Assembly: GCA_027487485.1 (NCBI GenBank)
Contig: JAIYDN010000091.1
Coordinates: forward strand, 62,001 to 126,000
Length of the DNA stretch: 64,000 nt
Direction of reading: 5' to 3'
Origin: Planctomycetaceae bacterium
Lineage (GTDB): Bacteria; Planctomycetota; Planctomycetia; Pirellulales; Pirellulaceae
This document shows, piece by piece, positions 9,064 through 19,362 of the stretch (the first letter of the stretch is position 1; every line of letters begins with the position of its first letter). The translations under genes and the position numbers were made by a program. Under the pieces are notes generated by a model. It did no database searches. It saw nothing but the letters and a program-made list of their open reading frames with translations, and was not told the origin of the DNA.

Positions 9064-9161
9064 ATTTTGGAACAAGCAGGATAGCTTCGGTTTCGCAACG
9101 GAAGTTGGTACACTTCTTCTGGCCTACTGGCAACAACGGTCCAAAGCGATCTAATAGCATC

Positions 9162-11150
9162 ATGGCAAACACATTCAACCTACAAGATTGGTTCGGGAGT
9201 TCCGAACGAGCCCTTTCCACGGCCACCCAAGGGGAAGGACCGCAAGGCAAACTTCCATTGACCGATGAGATGCTAAAGACGTGGTCGAGTGGCGATCTTT
9301 TCGGTTGGACACAGAATGCCGGCATGGGTTGGGACATTCAGAAAATGATGGGGCCTCAGTTTTTGCTCCTGAGCACCCAGGGCGGAATTCGGGCTGAAGA
9401 CGGTAGCCCCATCGCGCTGGGGTACCATACCGGGCACTGGGAAGTTGGCTTGATGATGCAGGCTGCCGCGAAGTGGTTGAGCGATCGAGGTGGGGTGCCC
9501 TTTGCTGGCTTTGTGAGCGATCCCTGTGATGGTCGCACGCAAGGGACGGTCGGCATGTTCGACTCATTGCCTTATCGAAATGACGCTGCGGTTGTTTTTC
9601 GTCGATTGATTCGTTCCTTGCCTACACGACGAGGGGTACTTGGAATTGCGACCTGCGACAAGGGCTTGCCGGCCATGATGCTGGCTCTTGCGGGAAGTTC
9701 GAAGCTACCAAGCGTGATCGTTCCCGGTGGCGTTACTTTGCCAGCGAGGGATGCCGAGGATTTGGGCAAGGTTCAAACAATCGGGGCTCGATATTCGCAC
9801 GGAATGATATCGTTGGAAGAGGCTGCGGAGGCTGGGTGCAAAGCTTGCGGGTCACCTGGGGGGGGCTGTCAATTTTTGGGAACCGCTGCAACGGCCCAAG
9901 TGATCGCCGAAGCGTTGGGGATGACCGTGCCGCATGCCGCGTTGGCTCCTAGTGGTCAGCCGATCTGGTATGAAATGGCTCGTCAGTCCGCAGCGGTTCT
10001 TTGGGACCAACATCAGCGCAAAGCAACTCTACAACACGTTCTTACCGAAGACTCGTTTTACAATGCAATCGCGGTCCATGCTGCCTGTGGTGGGTCAACG
10101 AATCTGTTGTTGCATGTGCCCGCCGTTGCCTTTGCAGCGGGATTGCCCAGGCCATCGCTGGAGCTTTGGGAAGAGATCAATCGCAAGGTAACGCGATTTG
10201 TCGACGTGCTCCCGAATGGGCCGCAATACCATCCGACGGTTCGTTTGTTCATGGCCGGCGGAGTTCCAGAAATTATGTGGCATCTTCGAGAACTGGGGAT
10301 CGCGCGATGCGATGCTAAAACGGTGACCGGGATGACATGGCATCAAATCTTGGACTCTTGGGAAAAGTCAGATCGTCGCAACGCTCTTCGCGATATGTTG
10401 CGGGAACGGGATGGAGTCGACGCAGACGAAGTCATCATCCCACCGCAAAAGGCAAAGGCCATGGGGTTAACGAGCACGGTTTGCTTTCCCAAGGGAAACA
10501 TTTGTCCTTACGGCTCGGTTATTAAGTCGACAGCCATCGACCCATCGGTCATCGACGCCGATGGCATCTACCGCAAAACAGGCCCCGCGCGTGTCTTCAC
10601 CACCGAGAAGGAAGCAGTTGCAGCAGCCAAGGGGCAACACGAACGGCCGCTTCAGCCTGGTGACATTGTTATTTTGATTGGGCGAGGTCCTATGGGGACC
10701 GGGATGGAGGAAACGTATCAGTTGACGAGCGCCTTAAAACATCTCGAGTATGGCAAGCACGTAGCGGTCGTCACCGATGCAAGGTTCAGCGGTGTCAGTA
10801 CGGGTGCGTGCATCGGACATGCTGGGCCGGAAGCTCTTGCGGGTGGACCTATTGGGAAGCTTCGCGATGACGATCGGATTCGAATCGAGATTGATCGGAC
10901 AACATTGCATGCCTCGGTGAACTTCATTGGTTGTGAGGGGCGGGAGTTCTCGCCGGAAGAAGGCGTTCGGATCTTAAGCGAACGTGCACTCCATCCAGGG
11001 CTTCGGCCGGACGAGCGACTGCCCGATGACACGCGGCTCTGGGCAGCTCTTCAAAAAGTGAGTGGCGGAACATGGGGTGGATGCGTTTATGATATCGATC
11101 GCATTCTGGAAGTGCTCGAAGCGGGTTCGAAGGCGTTGGACAAGCCATGA
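9162..11150 (+). CDS. D-xylonate dehydratase, YjhG/YagF type (IlvD/Edd superfamily)
   Basis: 662 residues from the ATG at 9162. E. coli YjhG and YagF are about 655, and '[13 protein letters not shown]', 'SGDLFG-T-NAGMGW' and 'LLSTQGG' align at the expected distance from this start. The frame continues upstream to 9000, but that part crosses a repeat. Fe-S cysteines typical of the superfamily are in '[11 protein letters not shown]', 'CDKGLPA' and '[17 protein letters not shown]'. The C-terminal half has '[20 protein letters not shown]' and '[19 protein letters not shown]'. The expected reaction is dehydration of a C5 sugar acid (D-xylonate) to the 2-keto-3-deoxy acid. It overlaps the next gene by ATGA. 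No xylose dehydrogenase or aldolase gene is nearby, so substrate specificity is inferred from family only. Confidence 0.9.
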   Translation: MANTFNLQDWFGSSERALSTATQGEGPQGKLPLTDEMLKTWSSGDLFGWTQNAGMGWDIQKMMGPQFLLLSTQGGIRAEDGSPIALGYHTGHWEVGLMMQAAAKWLSDRGGVPFAGFVSDPCDGRTQGTVGMFDSLPYRNDAAVVFRRLIRSLPTRRGVLGIATCDKGLPAMMLALAGSSKLPSVIVPGGVTLPARDAEDLGKVQTIGARYSHGMISLEEAAEAGCKACGSPGGGCQFLGTAATAQVIAEALGMTVPHAALAPSGQPIWYEMARQSAAVLWDQHQRKATLQHVLTEDSFYNAIAVHAACGGSTNLLLHVPAVAFAAGLPRPSLELWEEINRKVTRFVDVLPNGPQYHPTVRLFMAGGVPEIMWHLRELGIARCDAKTVTGMTWHQILDSWEKSDRRNALRDMLRERDGVDADEVIIPPQKAKAMGLTSTVCFPKGNICPYGSVIKSTAIDPSVIDADGIYRKTGPARVFTTEKEAVAAAKGQHERPLQPGDIVILIGRGPMGTGMEETYQLTSALKHLEYGKHVAVVTDARFSGVSTGACIGHAGPEALAGGPIGKLRDDDRIRIEIDRTTLHASVNFIGCEGREFSPEEGVRILSERALHPGLRPDERLPDDTRLWAALQKVSGGTWGGCVYDIDRILEVLEAGSKALDKP

Positions 11151-11764
11151 TTCTGTTGCTCGATAATCACGATAGTTTCGTCTACAACCTGGACCGCTAT
11201 CTCAAGCAACTTGGGCAAGCAACGCTGGTGGTTCGAAGCGACGCGATCACCCTGGATGCCATTCTACGGCTCGACTTGGACGCGATTGTGATCTCGCCAG
11301 GCCCTAAGGCGCCCGACGATGCAGGCTGCTCCATGGAAGTCGTGCGTCGTCTATCGAATCAAATCCCTATCCTTGGCGTTTGCCTTGGGCATCAAGCGAT
11401 CGGACAAGCCTTCGGCGGGAAAATTGTTCGGGCCAACCAACCGATGCATGGCAAAAGTTCGATGATTGAACACAACGACAGTCGGCTGTTTCAAAACATC
11501 CCCAATCCGTTTCAAGTGGGCCGATACCATTCCCTGGTCATTGATCCTGAAGCACTTCCAGACAATCTGAAGGTGACCGCATGGACGCCCGACCAGACCA
11601 TCATGGCCATCGAGCATACGTCGATGCCTGTCTTCGGGGTTCAATTTCATCCAGAATCGATCTTGACCGAGGATGGATATCAGTTGTTGACCAATTTTCT
11701 AAGCGCGGCCGGCCTTCACGCGAAGCCCATACCGAAAAAGGATCTGATGCTTCGCGCTGAATAG
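11147..11764 (+). CDS. Glutamine amidotransferase, anthranilate/aminodeoxychorismate synthase component II
   Basis: 205 residues, class I glutamine amidotransferase. It begins '[15 protein letters not shown]', the hallmark of TrpG/PabA. The nucleophile Cys79 is in '[10 protein letters not shown]', and the other triad members His168 and Glu170 are in 'FHPES'. 'ISPGPKAP' forms the oxyanion loop. It supplies ammonia from glutamine to a chorismate-using partner (TrpE or PabB), which is not in this window. The start codon overlaps the dehydratase stop, so translation is coupled to an apparently unrelated enzyme. TrpG and PabA cannot be told apart from sequence alone, and one protein often serves both pathways. 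Confidence 0.87.
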   Translation: MILLLDNHDSFVYNLDRYLKQLGQATLVVRSDAITLDAILRLDLDAIVISPGPKAPDDAGCSMEVVRRLSNQIPILGVCLGHQAIGQAFGGKIVRANQPMHGKSSMIEHNDSRLFQNIPNPFQVGRYHSLVIDPEALPDNLKVTAWTPDQTIMAIEHTSMPVFGVQFHPESILTEDGYQLLTNFLSAAGLHAKPIPKKDLMLRAE

Positions 11765-11798
11765 AGCCGTAGAAATACGGTCACGCATTGGACTCGCC

Positions 11799-12995
11799 TT
11801 AGCGTTTGGAATTGGCTGGCATATTGAAAAGGATGTAGGTGCCACTCTTTCCTGCCACGGCGATGTCCATTCGCTGATCGCCATTCAAGTCACCTGTTGC
11901 GATTTGAAGTCCAACACCGACGTGGCCTTGTTCGATGACCGACTTTTTGAATTCGCCGTTGACCAGTTTATAGAAATTGATTTCTGGCATGTCCTTTCCG
12001 CCCGGATCGCCACCGTTGTGAGCGAAGTAACGTTTGCCGCTGATCAGTTCGTCGGCACCATCACCATCCAGATCGGCCAATGCCAGTGCGTGAGGTTGCG
12101 AGAAGGCTTTGTCGATGATTCGCTCTTCGAACTGTAACGAGCCATCCGCTTTGGGTGCGAGCTGTTTCCAAAAGAACAAGCCATAGTCGTGTCCCGCGCC
12201 GATCAAGACATCGTTCTTGCCGTCCTGATCGATATCACGAACCAACATAGGGATGCTGCCTTGGATGTTCCAGTCTGGATGAAATGCCCAGGTTTGTCCC
12301 CAAGGATCGCTAGCTGGTTGTTCGTACCAACCGGAACCGATCAAGATATCGGTACGGCCATCGTTGTTGATATCCCCTGTGCCCATTCCATGCTGGTTGC
12401 TGGCCTTGCTGATCACGACTTGTTCAAGTCGGTAGACGGCCTTCGATTCGGGGGCTGGATCGGACTTGATGAAACGCCAAACGATCATGGGATTGGATTT
12501 GTTCCAGCTGTTCACGACCCATTCATTCATCCCGTCGCCATCCAAATCGGCCATCAATTGCGCTTCATTTTCAGTGGCTTTGGTATCGACCAGGAGATGG
12601 CGTTTCCAAGTTTGTCCGAGCCGTATCGCCTCGGGGCCTGGATTCTCGAACCAAGCGACTTCGGTTGGAATGAACGAACCGGCGATGACGTCCATACGGC
12701 CGTCTTGATTGACATCCATCAAGAAGTCACCGTTGCTTTGTACATAGCCGTTCCAGTCTTCGATCAGCCTGAGTGGCCGGGGCTTGAAGTCGGGTGCTGG
12801 GTACCAATTGCGCCCTGCAACCACGTCCGCTTTACCGTCCCCATTCATGTCCCCTATCGCGCAGCCTTCGTTGGAATCCAAGGTGAGCTGTTCGATTTTC
12901 CAGGAGATGTCTTGAGCAGAAAGTGGTGCTGAAAAATAACCATGGGTGGAAATCCCCATAGCAAACAGACACACAGCCAGAGCATTGCGTTTCAT
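11799..12995 (-). CDS. Secreted FG-GAP/VCBS repeat protein
   Basis: 398 residues with a signal peptide (about 5-27, ending 'LSAQ'). At least six repeats carry a calcium-binding D-x-D/N-x-D-G loop followed by a hydrophobic strand: 'GDMNGDGKADVVAG', 'MDVNQDGRMDVIAG', 'ADLDGDGMNEWVV', 'GDINNDGRTDILIG', 'RDIDQDGKNDVLIG', 'ADLDGDGADELISG' and 'GDLNGDQRMDIAVAG'. Such repeats fold as an integrin-like seven-bladed propeller, and the count of seven loops fits one complete propeller. No catalytic motif is seen. This type is frequent in planctomycete secretomes; its function is unknown. It is convergent with the amidotransferase gene and divergent from trhA. Confidence 0.85.
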   Translation of the reverse strand: MKRNALAVCLFAMGISTHGYFSAPLSAQDISWKIEQLTLDSNEGCAIGDMNGDGKADVVAGRNWYPAPDFKPRPLRLIEDWNGYVQSNGDFLMDVNQDGRMDVIAGSFIPTEVAWFENPGPEAIRLGQTWKRHLLVDTKATENEAQLMADLDGDGMNEWVVNSWNKSNPMIVWRFIKSDPAPESKAVYRLEQVVISKASNQHGMGTGDINNDGRTDILIGSGWYEQPASDPWGQTWAFHPDWNIQGSIPMLVRDIDQDGKNDVLIGAGHDYGLFFWKQLAPKADGSLQFEERIIDKAFSQPHALALADLDGDGADELISGKRYFAHNGGDPGGKDMPEINFYKLVNGEFKKSVIEQGHVGVGLQIATGDLNGDQRMDIAVAGKSGTYILFNMPANSKR

Positions 12996-13250
12996 GAATG
13001 TTCTCAGTTCAGGAGAGGTTGGGTCGGCAGGTAGGACAGGTAGGGCGTGAACTTGTTAGTCAACTTCACCCTTGTAGTATAGAAGGATCCCGCGTTACTT
13101 CTACCTCCTTTAGCGAAAACACTCGTGCCGAAGGACTTCGACATGGGCCATGAATTCATCGTAAGAATAAGGCTTCGCTTGCCATGGATTCCGCAGGGGG
13201 TATGTTTACACCGCGATTAAGTATCAGAATAGCGTTGGATTGGAGGGGCG
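12996..13250. other. Divergent intergenic region
   Basis: This 255-bp non-coding stretch lies between the FG-GAP gene (minus) and trhA (plus) and must carry both promoters. A strong GGAGGGG ribosome-binding site sits just before the ATG at 13251. Nothing else stands out. Confidence 0.4.
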
Positions 13251-13895
13251 ATGGCAATTACTTGGACCGAAGAGAATGCGTTTCAAGAACGGATTAATAC
13301 TTGGACTCACGCTTTCGGATTCCTTCTCAGCATCCCGGCCGGGGTTGCTTTGATCAGCTTGGGGTTGCAGAAATCCAGCTCGATGACGATGGCTTGCGTT
13401 GTTTACGCGGCGAGCTTATCCGCGATGTACTTGTTCTCGACCCTTTCGCATGCTGTTCAGTCGCCGGACTTGCGGCATCGCATCCGTTCCTTGGACCAAG
13501 GGTTCATTTATGCATTGATCGCAGGCACGTTCACACCGTTGATCGTCGCATTTTTGGAACCATGGATGTGTTTTGGGATGCTGTTCTTTGTTTGGCTTTC
13601 AGCGGCAATTGGGTTCTATTCCAAGGTGTTTTCGAAACACAGAATCAACAACATGGCGAGCTTGAGTTATCTGCTTTTGGGATGGATTCCCGCTATGGTT
13701 CTTATCGGATTCGTCCCTGTTTATTGCTTTGCTTGGATGCTGTTGGGAGGGGTTCTTTATTCCGTCGGGGTATGGTTTCTTCAGAATGATCATCGATCGC
13801 TTTTTCACCACGCCATTTGGCACGTGGCGGTGATTGTGGCCAGCGCCTGCCATTATGTGGCCATTTGGGTCTTTGCGGCGACGACAACAACCTGA
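13251..13895 (+). CDS. TrhA/hemolysin III family membrane protein (PAQR superfamily)
   Basis: 214 residues with seven hydrophobic segments, the usual size and topology. Signature pieces are 'ERINTWTHAFGFLLS' (conserved E-N--tH--G), 'YLFSTLSHAV', 'RSLDQGFIYALIAGTFTP' (the D and G-T-TP motif) and 'FHHAIWHVAVIVASACHYVAI' with the conserved H-xxx-H near the C-terminus. These His/Asp residues would form the metal site of the PAQR fold. Bacterial members have been linked to membrane homeostasis rather than true haemolysis. A clear Shine-Dalgarno precedes the ATG. It appears monocistronic. Confidence 0.88.
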   Translation: MAITWTEENAFQERINTWTHAFGFLLSIPAGVALISLGLQKSSSMTMACVVYAASLSAMYLFSTLSHAVQSPDLRHRIRSLDQGFIYALIAGTFTPLIVAFLEPWMCFGMLFFVWLSAAIGFYSKVFSKHRINNMASLSYLLLGWIPAMVLIGFVPVYCFAWMLLGGVLYSVGVWFLQNDHRSLFHHAIWHVAVIVASACHYVAIWVFAATTTT

Positions 13896-14000
13896 CGATT
13901 TGCCCTATTTTGGAAATTCTGAAAGAAAGTTGCACGGATTGGGAAGCTGGCTGTCACTAATCTAGACAACGCCCAAAATCCCTTTTTATCAGCAACTTCC

Positions 14001-16304
14001 ATGAGACTCACCTTACGAACCCTTTTAGCCTACCGGGATGGCGTTTTGGACCCCAAGGACGCCGCGGTCTTAGAAGCAAAGATTCAAGAAAGCTCGACTG
14101 CTCAGCAAATTTCGCAGCGGATTGAGCAGGACATGCGAAATCGTAAGATTGCCCCTATTCCGGTCGATGCCCGCGAATTCGGGTTCGAAGCAAATCGGGT
14201 CGCCGAGTTTTTGGATGACACGATTCCTACTGAAACTCTTCCAGAGATGGAGCGTCAGTGTCTCGAAAATAGCATGTTGCTTTGCGAGATCGGTTGTTGC
14301 CACCAGATTCTGTCTCGAGCCCTAACGATCCCCGCGACCATTCCGAATTCTTTGAGACAACGAGTTCGGAATCTCACGTCCCAACCGATTTCTCATTCTG
14401 GCAATTTGACTAGGATCCTGGAGAATCATGGTCAACTGCGACGGTTCGATCCGGCCAATGTGCCATTGGCAAACGCTAACGCGAACCCATCCGCAAATCG
14501 CTCGGACTCTCGTGAATCGATCAGTTCACTCAAGATTCCAGGAAGCGAGCTTCGGCCATCTGGCATCGAGTTGAATGATGGGCTTGGACGCCAAGTCCCA
14601 GAATACCTGATTGGTAGTGATCGAACTTGGATGAAGCGGGCGGCTTCCGTCTCGCTGCTGTTGGTAGCCTTGGTCTTGGTCGGAGCCTACGCGATTGGTC
14701 CGATCGGACGAGTCCAAGCGTTGCTCAAAAAAGCAGACCGCAGCAATTCGGCTGATCAAGCGATTCCAGCCGTTGTTCCGGCTGATGCGCAAAGGCCCAA
14801 AGAGGAAAAACTCCAAGACAAGAACAAAGTAGATGCCCCCAAGCCCCAGGTGGACGTACCCAAAAGAGATGTTCCTCCAGCGGATGAGAGCGTTGCGCAA
14901 CCGGCTCCAACGGAGGAGCCTGCTGTGCCAGGCGAGGCCATGCCCGGTGACGTAGAGCATTCTGCTTCGCCCGCCACGATCATCGCAGAAACGCCCAGCA
15001 AATCCTCGGAAATGGATAAGGGGCTCATGGATAAAGGGCCAGCAGACTCTAGCGATTTGGAAACCCTTCAACCAGGGCCTGCTTCCACCTCGCCAAGAAT
15101 GCAATGGCTGCCGTTAACCAAAGAGTCGGGTGCCTCCATTGTGCTTCAAGGAACGGTTGATCCTCAAACCAACGTCGCATCGTGGGTTCGGATGAATGCG
15201 GGCCAGTTTGTAGAGGTTGGACAACGCTTGGTCGTGCCGCCATTGCAACGCACCGAAATCAATATCGAACCTGGATTGCGTTGGTTGAGCGCGAGCGAAA
15301 ACGCATTGGAACTGTTGCCGGCCAAGGAAACTTCATCGATGCAAGGCCCACGCATCGCCTTTACAAGTGGAAAGGCCATCGTGTTCGCAGCCCCAGGGGC
15401 GTTGTCGCTGGAGCTTGAGTGCCATGGACTTGGAATCACCATTCAATTCGCTCAGCCAGATTCAAGCATGGCCGTCGAAGTGATCACCTCTTTGGTTCCA
15501 GTGGAAGAGGCCGCTTTGGCGGGTGGAAAGCTGGAAACAAGTTCGGTGGTTCGGCTGTTCAGCGTCGAAGGGGAGCTGAAATATACGATTGCGAGAGGAG
15601 ACTTCCCCAATGCACCTTCGGATCAAGGAACTCTGAGTGTAGGTCAATACGTTCAAGTACAAACAGGAAAGGAGATCGCACAAAAGGAACTAAAAGAAAC
15701 ACCGACGTGGTTCCGTTCGAGCGCAGATCGGCCCATTGACCAGCTCGCAATTGCGGATTTTCAAAAGGTCATGAGCGAATGCCCTGCCAATGAGATCGAT
15801 GCGGAGCTTCAGAAACTGACGGGTCGCCGCCAAGCGGAAATGGTCGCGATCGCTTCCAGGACGCGAATGATGCTTGGCGATTATTCGCAGCTTTTCTCGA
15901 CGGACGGCGTTTTCAATAGGAAAGACTTGCGAATCCATTGGCAAACCTTGTTAGGGCAACTGGTTCAATCCCTCGGGCTCGAGCCGAATCGGGCGCGGTT
16001 TATCGAAAGAATTCGTGAAGATTTGCCGGGTCGCGCCAATTCGATTTTGACGTTGCTTGTTCCAAAATCGCAATCGCAATTGGCTGCGGGAGCAGATAAA
16101 CTGTTGGTTGAAAGTTTATCCAGTTCATTTGTCGACGAGCGGATTCTTGCGATCCAGCAGCTCGTTAGCATCACGAACAAAAGTCTAGGCTATCAGCCGG
16201 ACAAAAATCCGACGGATACCATTCCTGCTTGGCGAAAGGCCCTAAGCAAGAATGAGATCCGATACGCCGAACCGAAAACTGCCCCCAAGGAACCTAGCGA
16301 ATGA
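14001..16304 (+). CDS. Large membrane-anchored protein with N-terminal anti-sigma-like module
   Basis: 767 residues. The N-terminal part ('RTLLAYRDGVLDPKDAAVLEAKIQES', split here by position 6-31) matches a cytoplasmic module I recognise as common in planctomycete proteins. It recalls anti-sigma zinc-finger domains but lacks their H-xxx-C-xx-C motif, although a C-x4-CCH stretch occurs at about 95-101. One TM segment lies at about 213-233, followed by a Pro/Glu/Ala-rich linker to about 350, then a beta-rich part at about 360-560 that could be FecR-like. The far C-terminus is helical. The topology suggests an inside-out signal or anchor protein. Its stop overlaps the next start (ATGA), so it is coupled to the secretin-domain protein. 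Confidence 0.6.
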   Translation: MRLTLRTLLAYRDGVLDPKDAAVLEAKIQESSTAQQISQRIEQDMRNRKIAPIPVDAREFGFEANRVAEFLDDTIPTETLPEMERQCLENSMLLCEIGCCHQILSRALTIPATIPNSLRQRVRNLTSQPISHSGNLTRILENHGQLRRFDPANVPLANANANPSANRSDSRESISSLKIPGSELRPSGIELNDGLGRQVPEYLIGSDRTWMKRAASVSLLLVALVLVGAYAIGPIGRVQALLKKADRSNSADQAIPAVVPADAQRPKEEKLQDKNKVDAPKPQVDVPKRDVPPADESVAQPAPTEEPAVPGEAMPGDVEHSASPATIIAETPSKSSEMDKGLMDKGPADSSDLETLQPGPASTSPRMQWLPLTKESGASIVLQGTVDPQTNVASWVRMNAGQFVEVGQRLVVPPLQRTEINIEPGLRWLSASENALELLPAKETSSMQGPRIAFTSGKAIVFAAPGALSLELECHGLGITIQFAQPDSSMAVEVITSLVPVEEAALAGGKLETSSVVRLFSVEGELKYTIARGDFPNAPSDQGTLSVGQYVQVQTGKEIAQKELKETPTWFRSSADRPIDQLAIADFQKVMSECPANEIDAELQKLTGRRQAEMVAIASRTRMMLGDYSQLFSTDGVFNRKDLRIHWQTLLGQLVQSLGLEPNRARFIERIREDLPGRANSILTLLVPKSQSQLAAGADKLLVESLSSSFVDERILAIQQLVSITNKSLGYQPDKNPTDTIPAWRKALSKNEIRYAEPKTAPKEPSE

Positions 16305-19300
16305 TTGTGCCTTCGAATTTCAACGGACACCTGGTGAAAACAAGTTTGTGGTTCGCAAGTCTATTCATGGCTTCCGTTTCGATGGCCCAGGACGCGGTCG
16401 TGATCCAGAGCGGAACTCCGGTCATGGTCGGTGGGGATGGTGTCGTGCTCAGTCCCGGCTTGCCGCCAGGTGCAATGGTGCCCGGCGCGATGCCGCCTGG
16501 GCAATCTCCACCACCTGGAACCGCTGCCCCCGCTTCGGGTGACGCAAAACCTGCTGGTGCCGATGCCAAGGGACCTGCAGAACCGATCAAACGCAAAAGT
16601 GAGCCACCGGATCCTCCGAATAAGCGCGAGTTCGACGTTAAGCCCGATGAGCAGGGGATGCTTCAGTTTCAGTTTCGGAATCAAGGTTGGCCGGAATTGA
16701 TGCGTTGGCTGGCTGAAGTTTCTGGAATGTCGCTCGATTGGCAAGAACTGCCAGGGGATTACCTCAACATTGCGACCCAGCGCAAGCACACGTTGGACGA
16801 AGCTCGCGATCTCTTCAATCGACATCTTCTGGCCCGGGGCTTTACGATGCTGGAGTTTGACGGGACCATCCAGGTGCTGAAGACGAAAGGGATCAATGCT
16901 GCGCTTGTTCCGAAGATCGACCCTGAAAAACTAGGTTCGCTTCCGCCCAATCGATTTGTGCGTGTCTCCTTTTCGTTGAACTCATTGATTGCGGAAGAAG
17001 TTGCCAAAGAACTAGCCCCGCTTGTCAGCAACAATGGCGTCTTGAATGCGCTTGCATCAACCAATCGACTGGAAGCGATGGACGCAGCCGGCAACCTTTC
17101 GGAACTCTTTCGCATTCTGAATGAAGAGCAATCGCAGGCCGCGCAAGAAAGCTTGGCTCGCGAGTTTGAATTGGAGCACGTGCGAACGGTCGAAGTCCGC
17201 GAGCAGTTGATGCAATTTCTTGGAATCGAATCCAAGAAAAAAGGTGGCGGCGGTGGCTCGCCGGAGCAGCAAATGATGGAAATGCAGCAACAGGCAATGA
17301 TGATGCAGCAACAACAGCAGATGATGCAACAGGGGGGTGGTGCTGCTCCCCCAAGCAAAAAGAAGTCAGAGATTTTTATTGTCTCGAACATTCGAAGAAA
17401 CAGCGTTATCGTGCACGCCCCGCCCGACAAGATGGCCATCATTGCGTCGTTCATCAACCGAGTGGATGTGCCCAATGAAAAAGCAGATAGCCTTCAGTCG
17501 CTGGAAGCCCGTTCGAAAGTCTATCGCCTCGCTTCGCTCGATCCGGCTCAGTTTATCGCGAGCTTGGTGTCGCTCGATGCGTTGGAGCCGACAACGCAGT
17601 TGATTCCAGATGACAAAAACAATGCCATCATCGCTCATGCATCCTTAAGCGATCATTACACGATTACCAAAATGCTGGAGAGGTTGGATGGGTCCGCTCG
17701 CGATGTGGAAGTGATCCAATTGCGACGACTCAAGGCAGAAGACGTTGCGGGGACCATCAAATTTTTGATGGGGCCGGAAGAGAAAAAAGAAGACAAGTCC
17801 AGCCGTCGAAACTTCTTCTATTACGACCCGTTCGGAGGGAACGACAAGAAAGAGAGCTCCAAGGATGCGTTCCGAGTGGCTGCTAATTCCCAGGATAACC
17901 AAGTGTTGATCTGGGCCAACGAAATTGAGCGAGCCGAGGTCATGAAACTGCTCATTAAGTTGGGAGAGCTTCCACCCGAAGGAGGAAACCAAAGTAGGAT
18001 CCGAGTGATCGATGCCAATCGTTCTCCTGAGACGAAAGAATACCTGAAGCGACTTCAAGAGGCGTGGAGCAGAATTTCGCCAACTCCCTTGGAGCTACCA
18101 AACGATGATCAATTTGAAAAGCAATCCAAGAAGGTACCTGGGGCTGAAGACAGTTCCGAGGAAGGATCGGAGCAGGACGAAGATCGCGAGCCGGCAAAAA
18201 AGAATCCAGAAGAGGACAAGATAACACTTCGTAGACCATCGACCCGCGATGAAAACTTAGAACGTTTGGGCATTCCGCAGGGCAGATTGTCGAATATGTC
18301 CTTCGCATCTAGCCAGGCTGATGACGACAACGACAACAAGGATGGTGAATCCGAAGCCAAGGCTCCGAAGCAACCAACCAAGGCGCCGATCCGGATTTCG
18401 TTCGACGAGCGTGGAAATCTTGTGCTGATCGGCGATGACCCAGAAGCACTTTCCAAGCTAGAGCAGATCATGATCGATAACGCGCCGCCCAAGCGTGGCT
18501 ATGAAGTCTTTATCATCAAGAATTCCAAGCCAAGCTGGATCAAATGGAGCTTAGAAGACTACTACAAGGAAGACAAGAAAGAGCCCAACGAACGTGACGG
18601 ACTGTACCGTTGGATCTTTGACATGGAACAAGAAGAAAAGAAGCCAGACGACCCTCAGTTGGGGAAGAAACGAAAGATGCGATTTATTCCTGACAACGAC
18701 ACCAACACTCTGGTAGTGGTTGGGGCTGATGATGCGGAGATTAAAACCATCGAAGCGTTGATCAAGCTATGGGACGTTCCGGAGAAGACCAACAAGCAAA
18801 GGCTTCGGTACTCCAAACTGATGAAGATCGAGTTTTCGGATGCCGATGCAATTGTCGAAGCGATCAAAGATGCATACCGGGATCTGCTGAGCACGAACGA
18901 CAAAGCGTTCCAAAAAGAAGCCGGCGACGGCAAAGGATCGGAGGGCAAGGAGTCGAAGCGAAGCGAATCATCGGACTCCGTTTTTGATGGGGCCATGAAC
19001 TTTAGCTTTTCAGGTCGATTGTCGTTGGGAGTCGACAAGGTTACAAAAACGATTATTGTTTCTGCTGAAGGGGAGGATCTGTTGAAGCTGGTCTGTGAAA
19101 TGATCACAGAGCTGGACGAAGCAGCCAAGCCAAGTGGGTCCGTTGAAATCCTGAAGCTGGACGGCTCGAATTCCAAAGCCATGGAGAAAGCTCTGACGGC
19201 TCTTTCCAGAGCCAATAAAGGCCGAAAAGAACAGGATCCGAACGCTGCCAATCAGCAACAATTGAATCAGCAGCAGATGGGGATTCAACAGCAACAGCAG

Positions 19301-19354
19301 TTCAATCAGCAACTCAACAACAAACCATTCAACGACTCGAACAACGATAATTAA
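16301..19354 (+). CDS. Secretin N-domain (GspD/NolW-like) protein without visible outer-membrane barrel
   Basis: 1017 residues with a signal peptide (about 9-29, ending 'SMAQ') and then a Pro/Gly-rich stretch at about 55-105. An STN-like domain follows at about 115-190 ('FRNQGWPELMRWLAEVSGMSLDW'), then several secretin_N/NolW-type units, each with 'v--l---da----------g---vi--------i-------D': about 355-410, 412-470, 475-565 and 760-845. Interruptions include a Met/Gln run (about 320-350) and an acidic charged stretch (about 605-640). The C-terminus is Gln/Asn-rich. I find none of the usual barrel motifs ('VP-LG-IP--G-LF'). It may be a periplasmic scaffold for the pilus-like system at 21-42 kb, or a degenerate GspD. 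It is coupled to the 767-residue gene. Confidence 0.65.
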   Translation: MIVPSNFNGHLVKTSLWFASLFMASVSMAQDAVVIQSGTPVMVGGDGVVLSPGLPPGAMVPGAMPPGQSPPPGTAAPASGDAKPAGADAKGPAEPIKRKSEPPDPPNKREFDVKPDEQGMLQFQFRNQGWPELMRWLAEVSGMSLDWQELPGDYLNIATQRKHTLDEARDLFNRHLLARGFTMLEFDGTIQVLKTKGINAALVPKIDPEKLGSLPPNRFVRVSFSLNSLIAEEVAKELAPLVSNNGVLNALASTNRLEAMDAAGNLSELFRILNEEQSQAAQESLAREFELEHVRTVEVREQLMQFLGIESKKKGGGGGSPEQQMMEMQQQAMMMQQQQQMMQQGGGAAPPSKKKSEIFIVSNIRRNSVIVHAPPDKMAIIASFINRVDVPNEKADSLQSLEARSKVYRLASLDPAQFIASLVSLDALEPTTQLIPDDKNNAIIAHASLSDHYTITKMLERLDGSARDVEVIQLRRLKAEDVAGTIKFLMGPEEKKEDKSSRRNFFYYDPFGGNDKKESSKDAFRVAANSQDNQVLIWANEIERAEVMKLLIKLGELPPEGGNQSRIRVIDANRSPETKEYLKRLQEAWSRISPTPLELPNDDQFEKQSKKVPGAEDSSEEGSEQDEDREPAKKNPEEDKITLRRPSTRDENLERLGIPQGRLSNMSFASSQADDDNDNKDGESEAKAPKQPTKAPIRISFDERGNLVLIGDDPEALSKLEQIMIDNAPPKRGYEVFIIKNSKPSWIKWSLEDYYKEDKKEPNERDGLYRWIFDMEQEEKKPDDPQLGKKRKMRFIPDNDTNTLVVVGADDAEIKTIEALIKLWDVPEKTNKQRLRYSKLMKIEFSDADAIVEAIKDAYRDLLSTNDKAFQKEAGDGKGSEGKESKRSESSDSVFDGAMNFSFSGRLSLGVDKVTKTIIVSAEGEDLLKLVCEMITELDEAAKPSGSVEILKLDGSNSKAMEKALTALSRANKGRKEQDPNAANQQQLNQQQMGIQQQQQFNQQLNNKPFNDSNNDN

Positions 19355-19362
19355 GCGGAACG

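Noticed and set aside
9000-9161. N-terminal extension of the xylonate dehydratase frame
   Set aside because: It starts inside a dispersed hairpin repeat, and family members begin at the equivalent of the ATG at 9162.
12189-12932. 247-residue plus-strand ORF opposite the FG-GAP gene
   Set aside because: It is a shadow created by the repeated D-x-D-G codons on the other strand; no RBS or domain.
14001-16304. Classical zinc-finger anti-sigma factor
   Set aside because: The H-xxx-C-xx-C motif is absent and no sigma factor gene is adjacent; only a loose resemblance of the N-terminal module remains.
16759-17475. 238-residue minus-strand ORF inside the secretin-domain gene
   Set aside because: Cys/Ile/Ser-rich antisense of Gln/Met codons; the opposite frame has clear domains.
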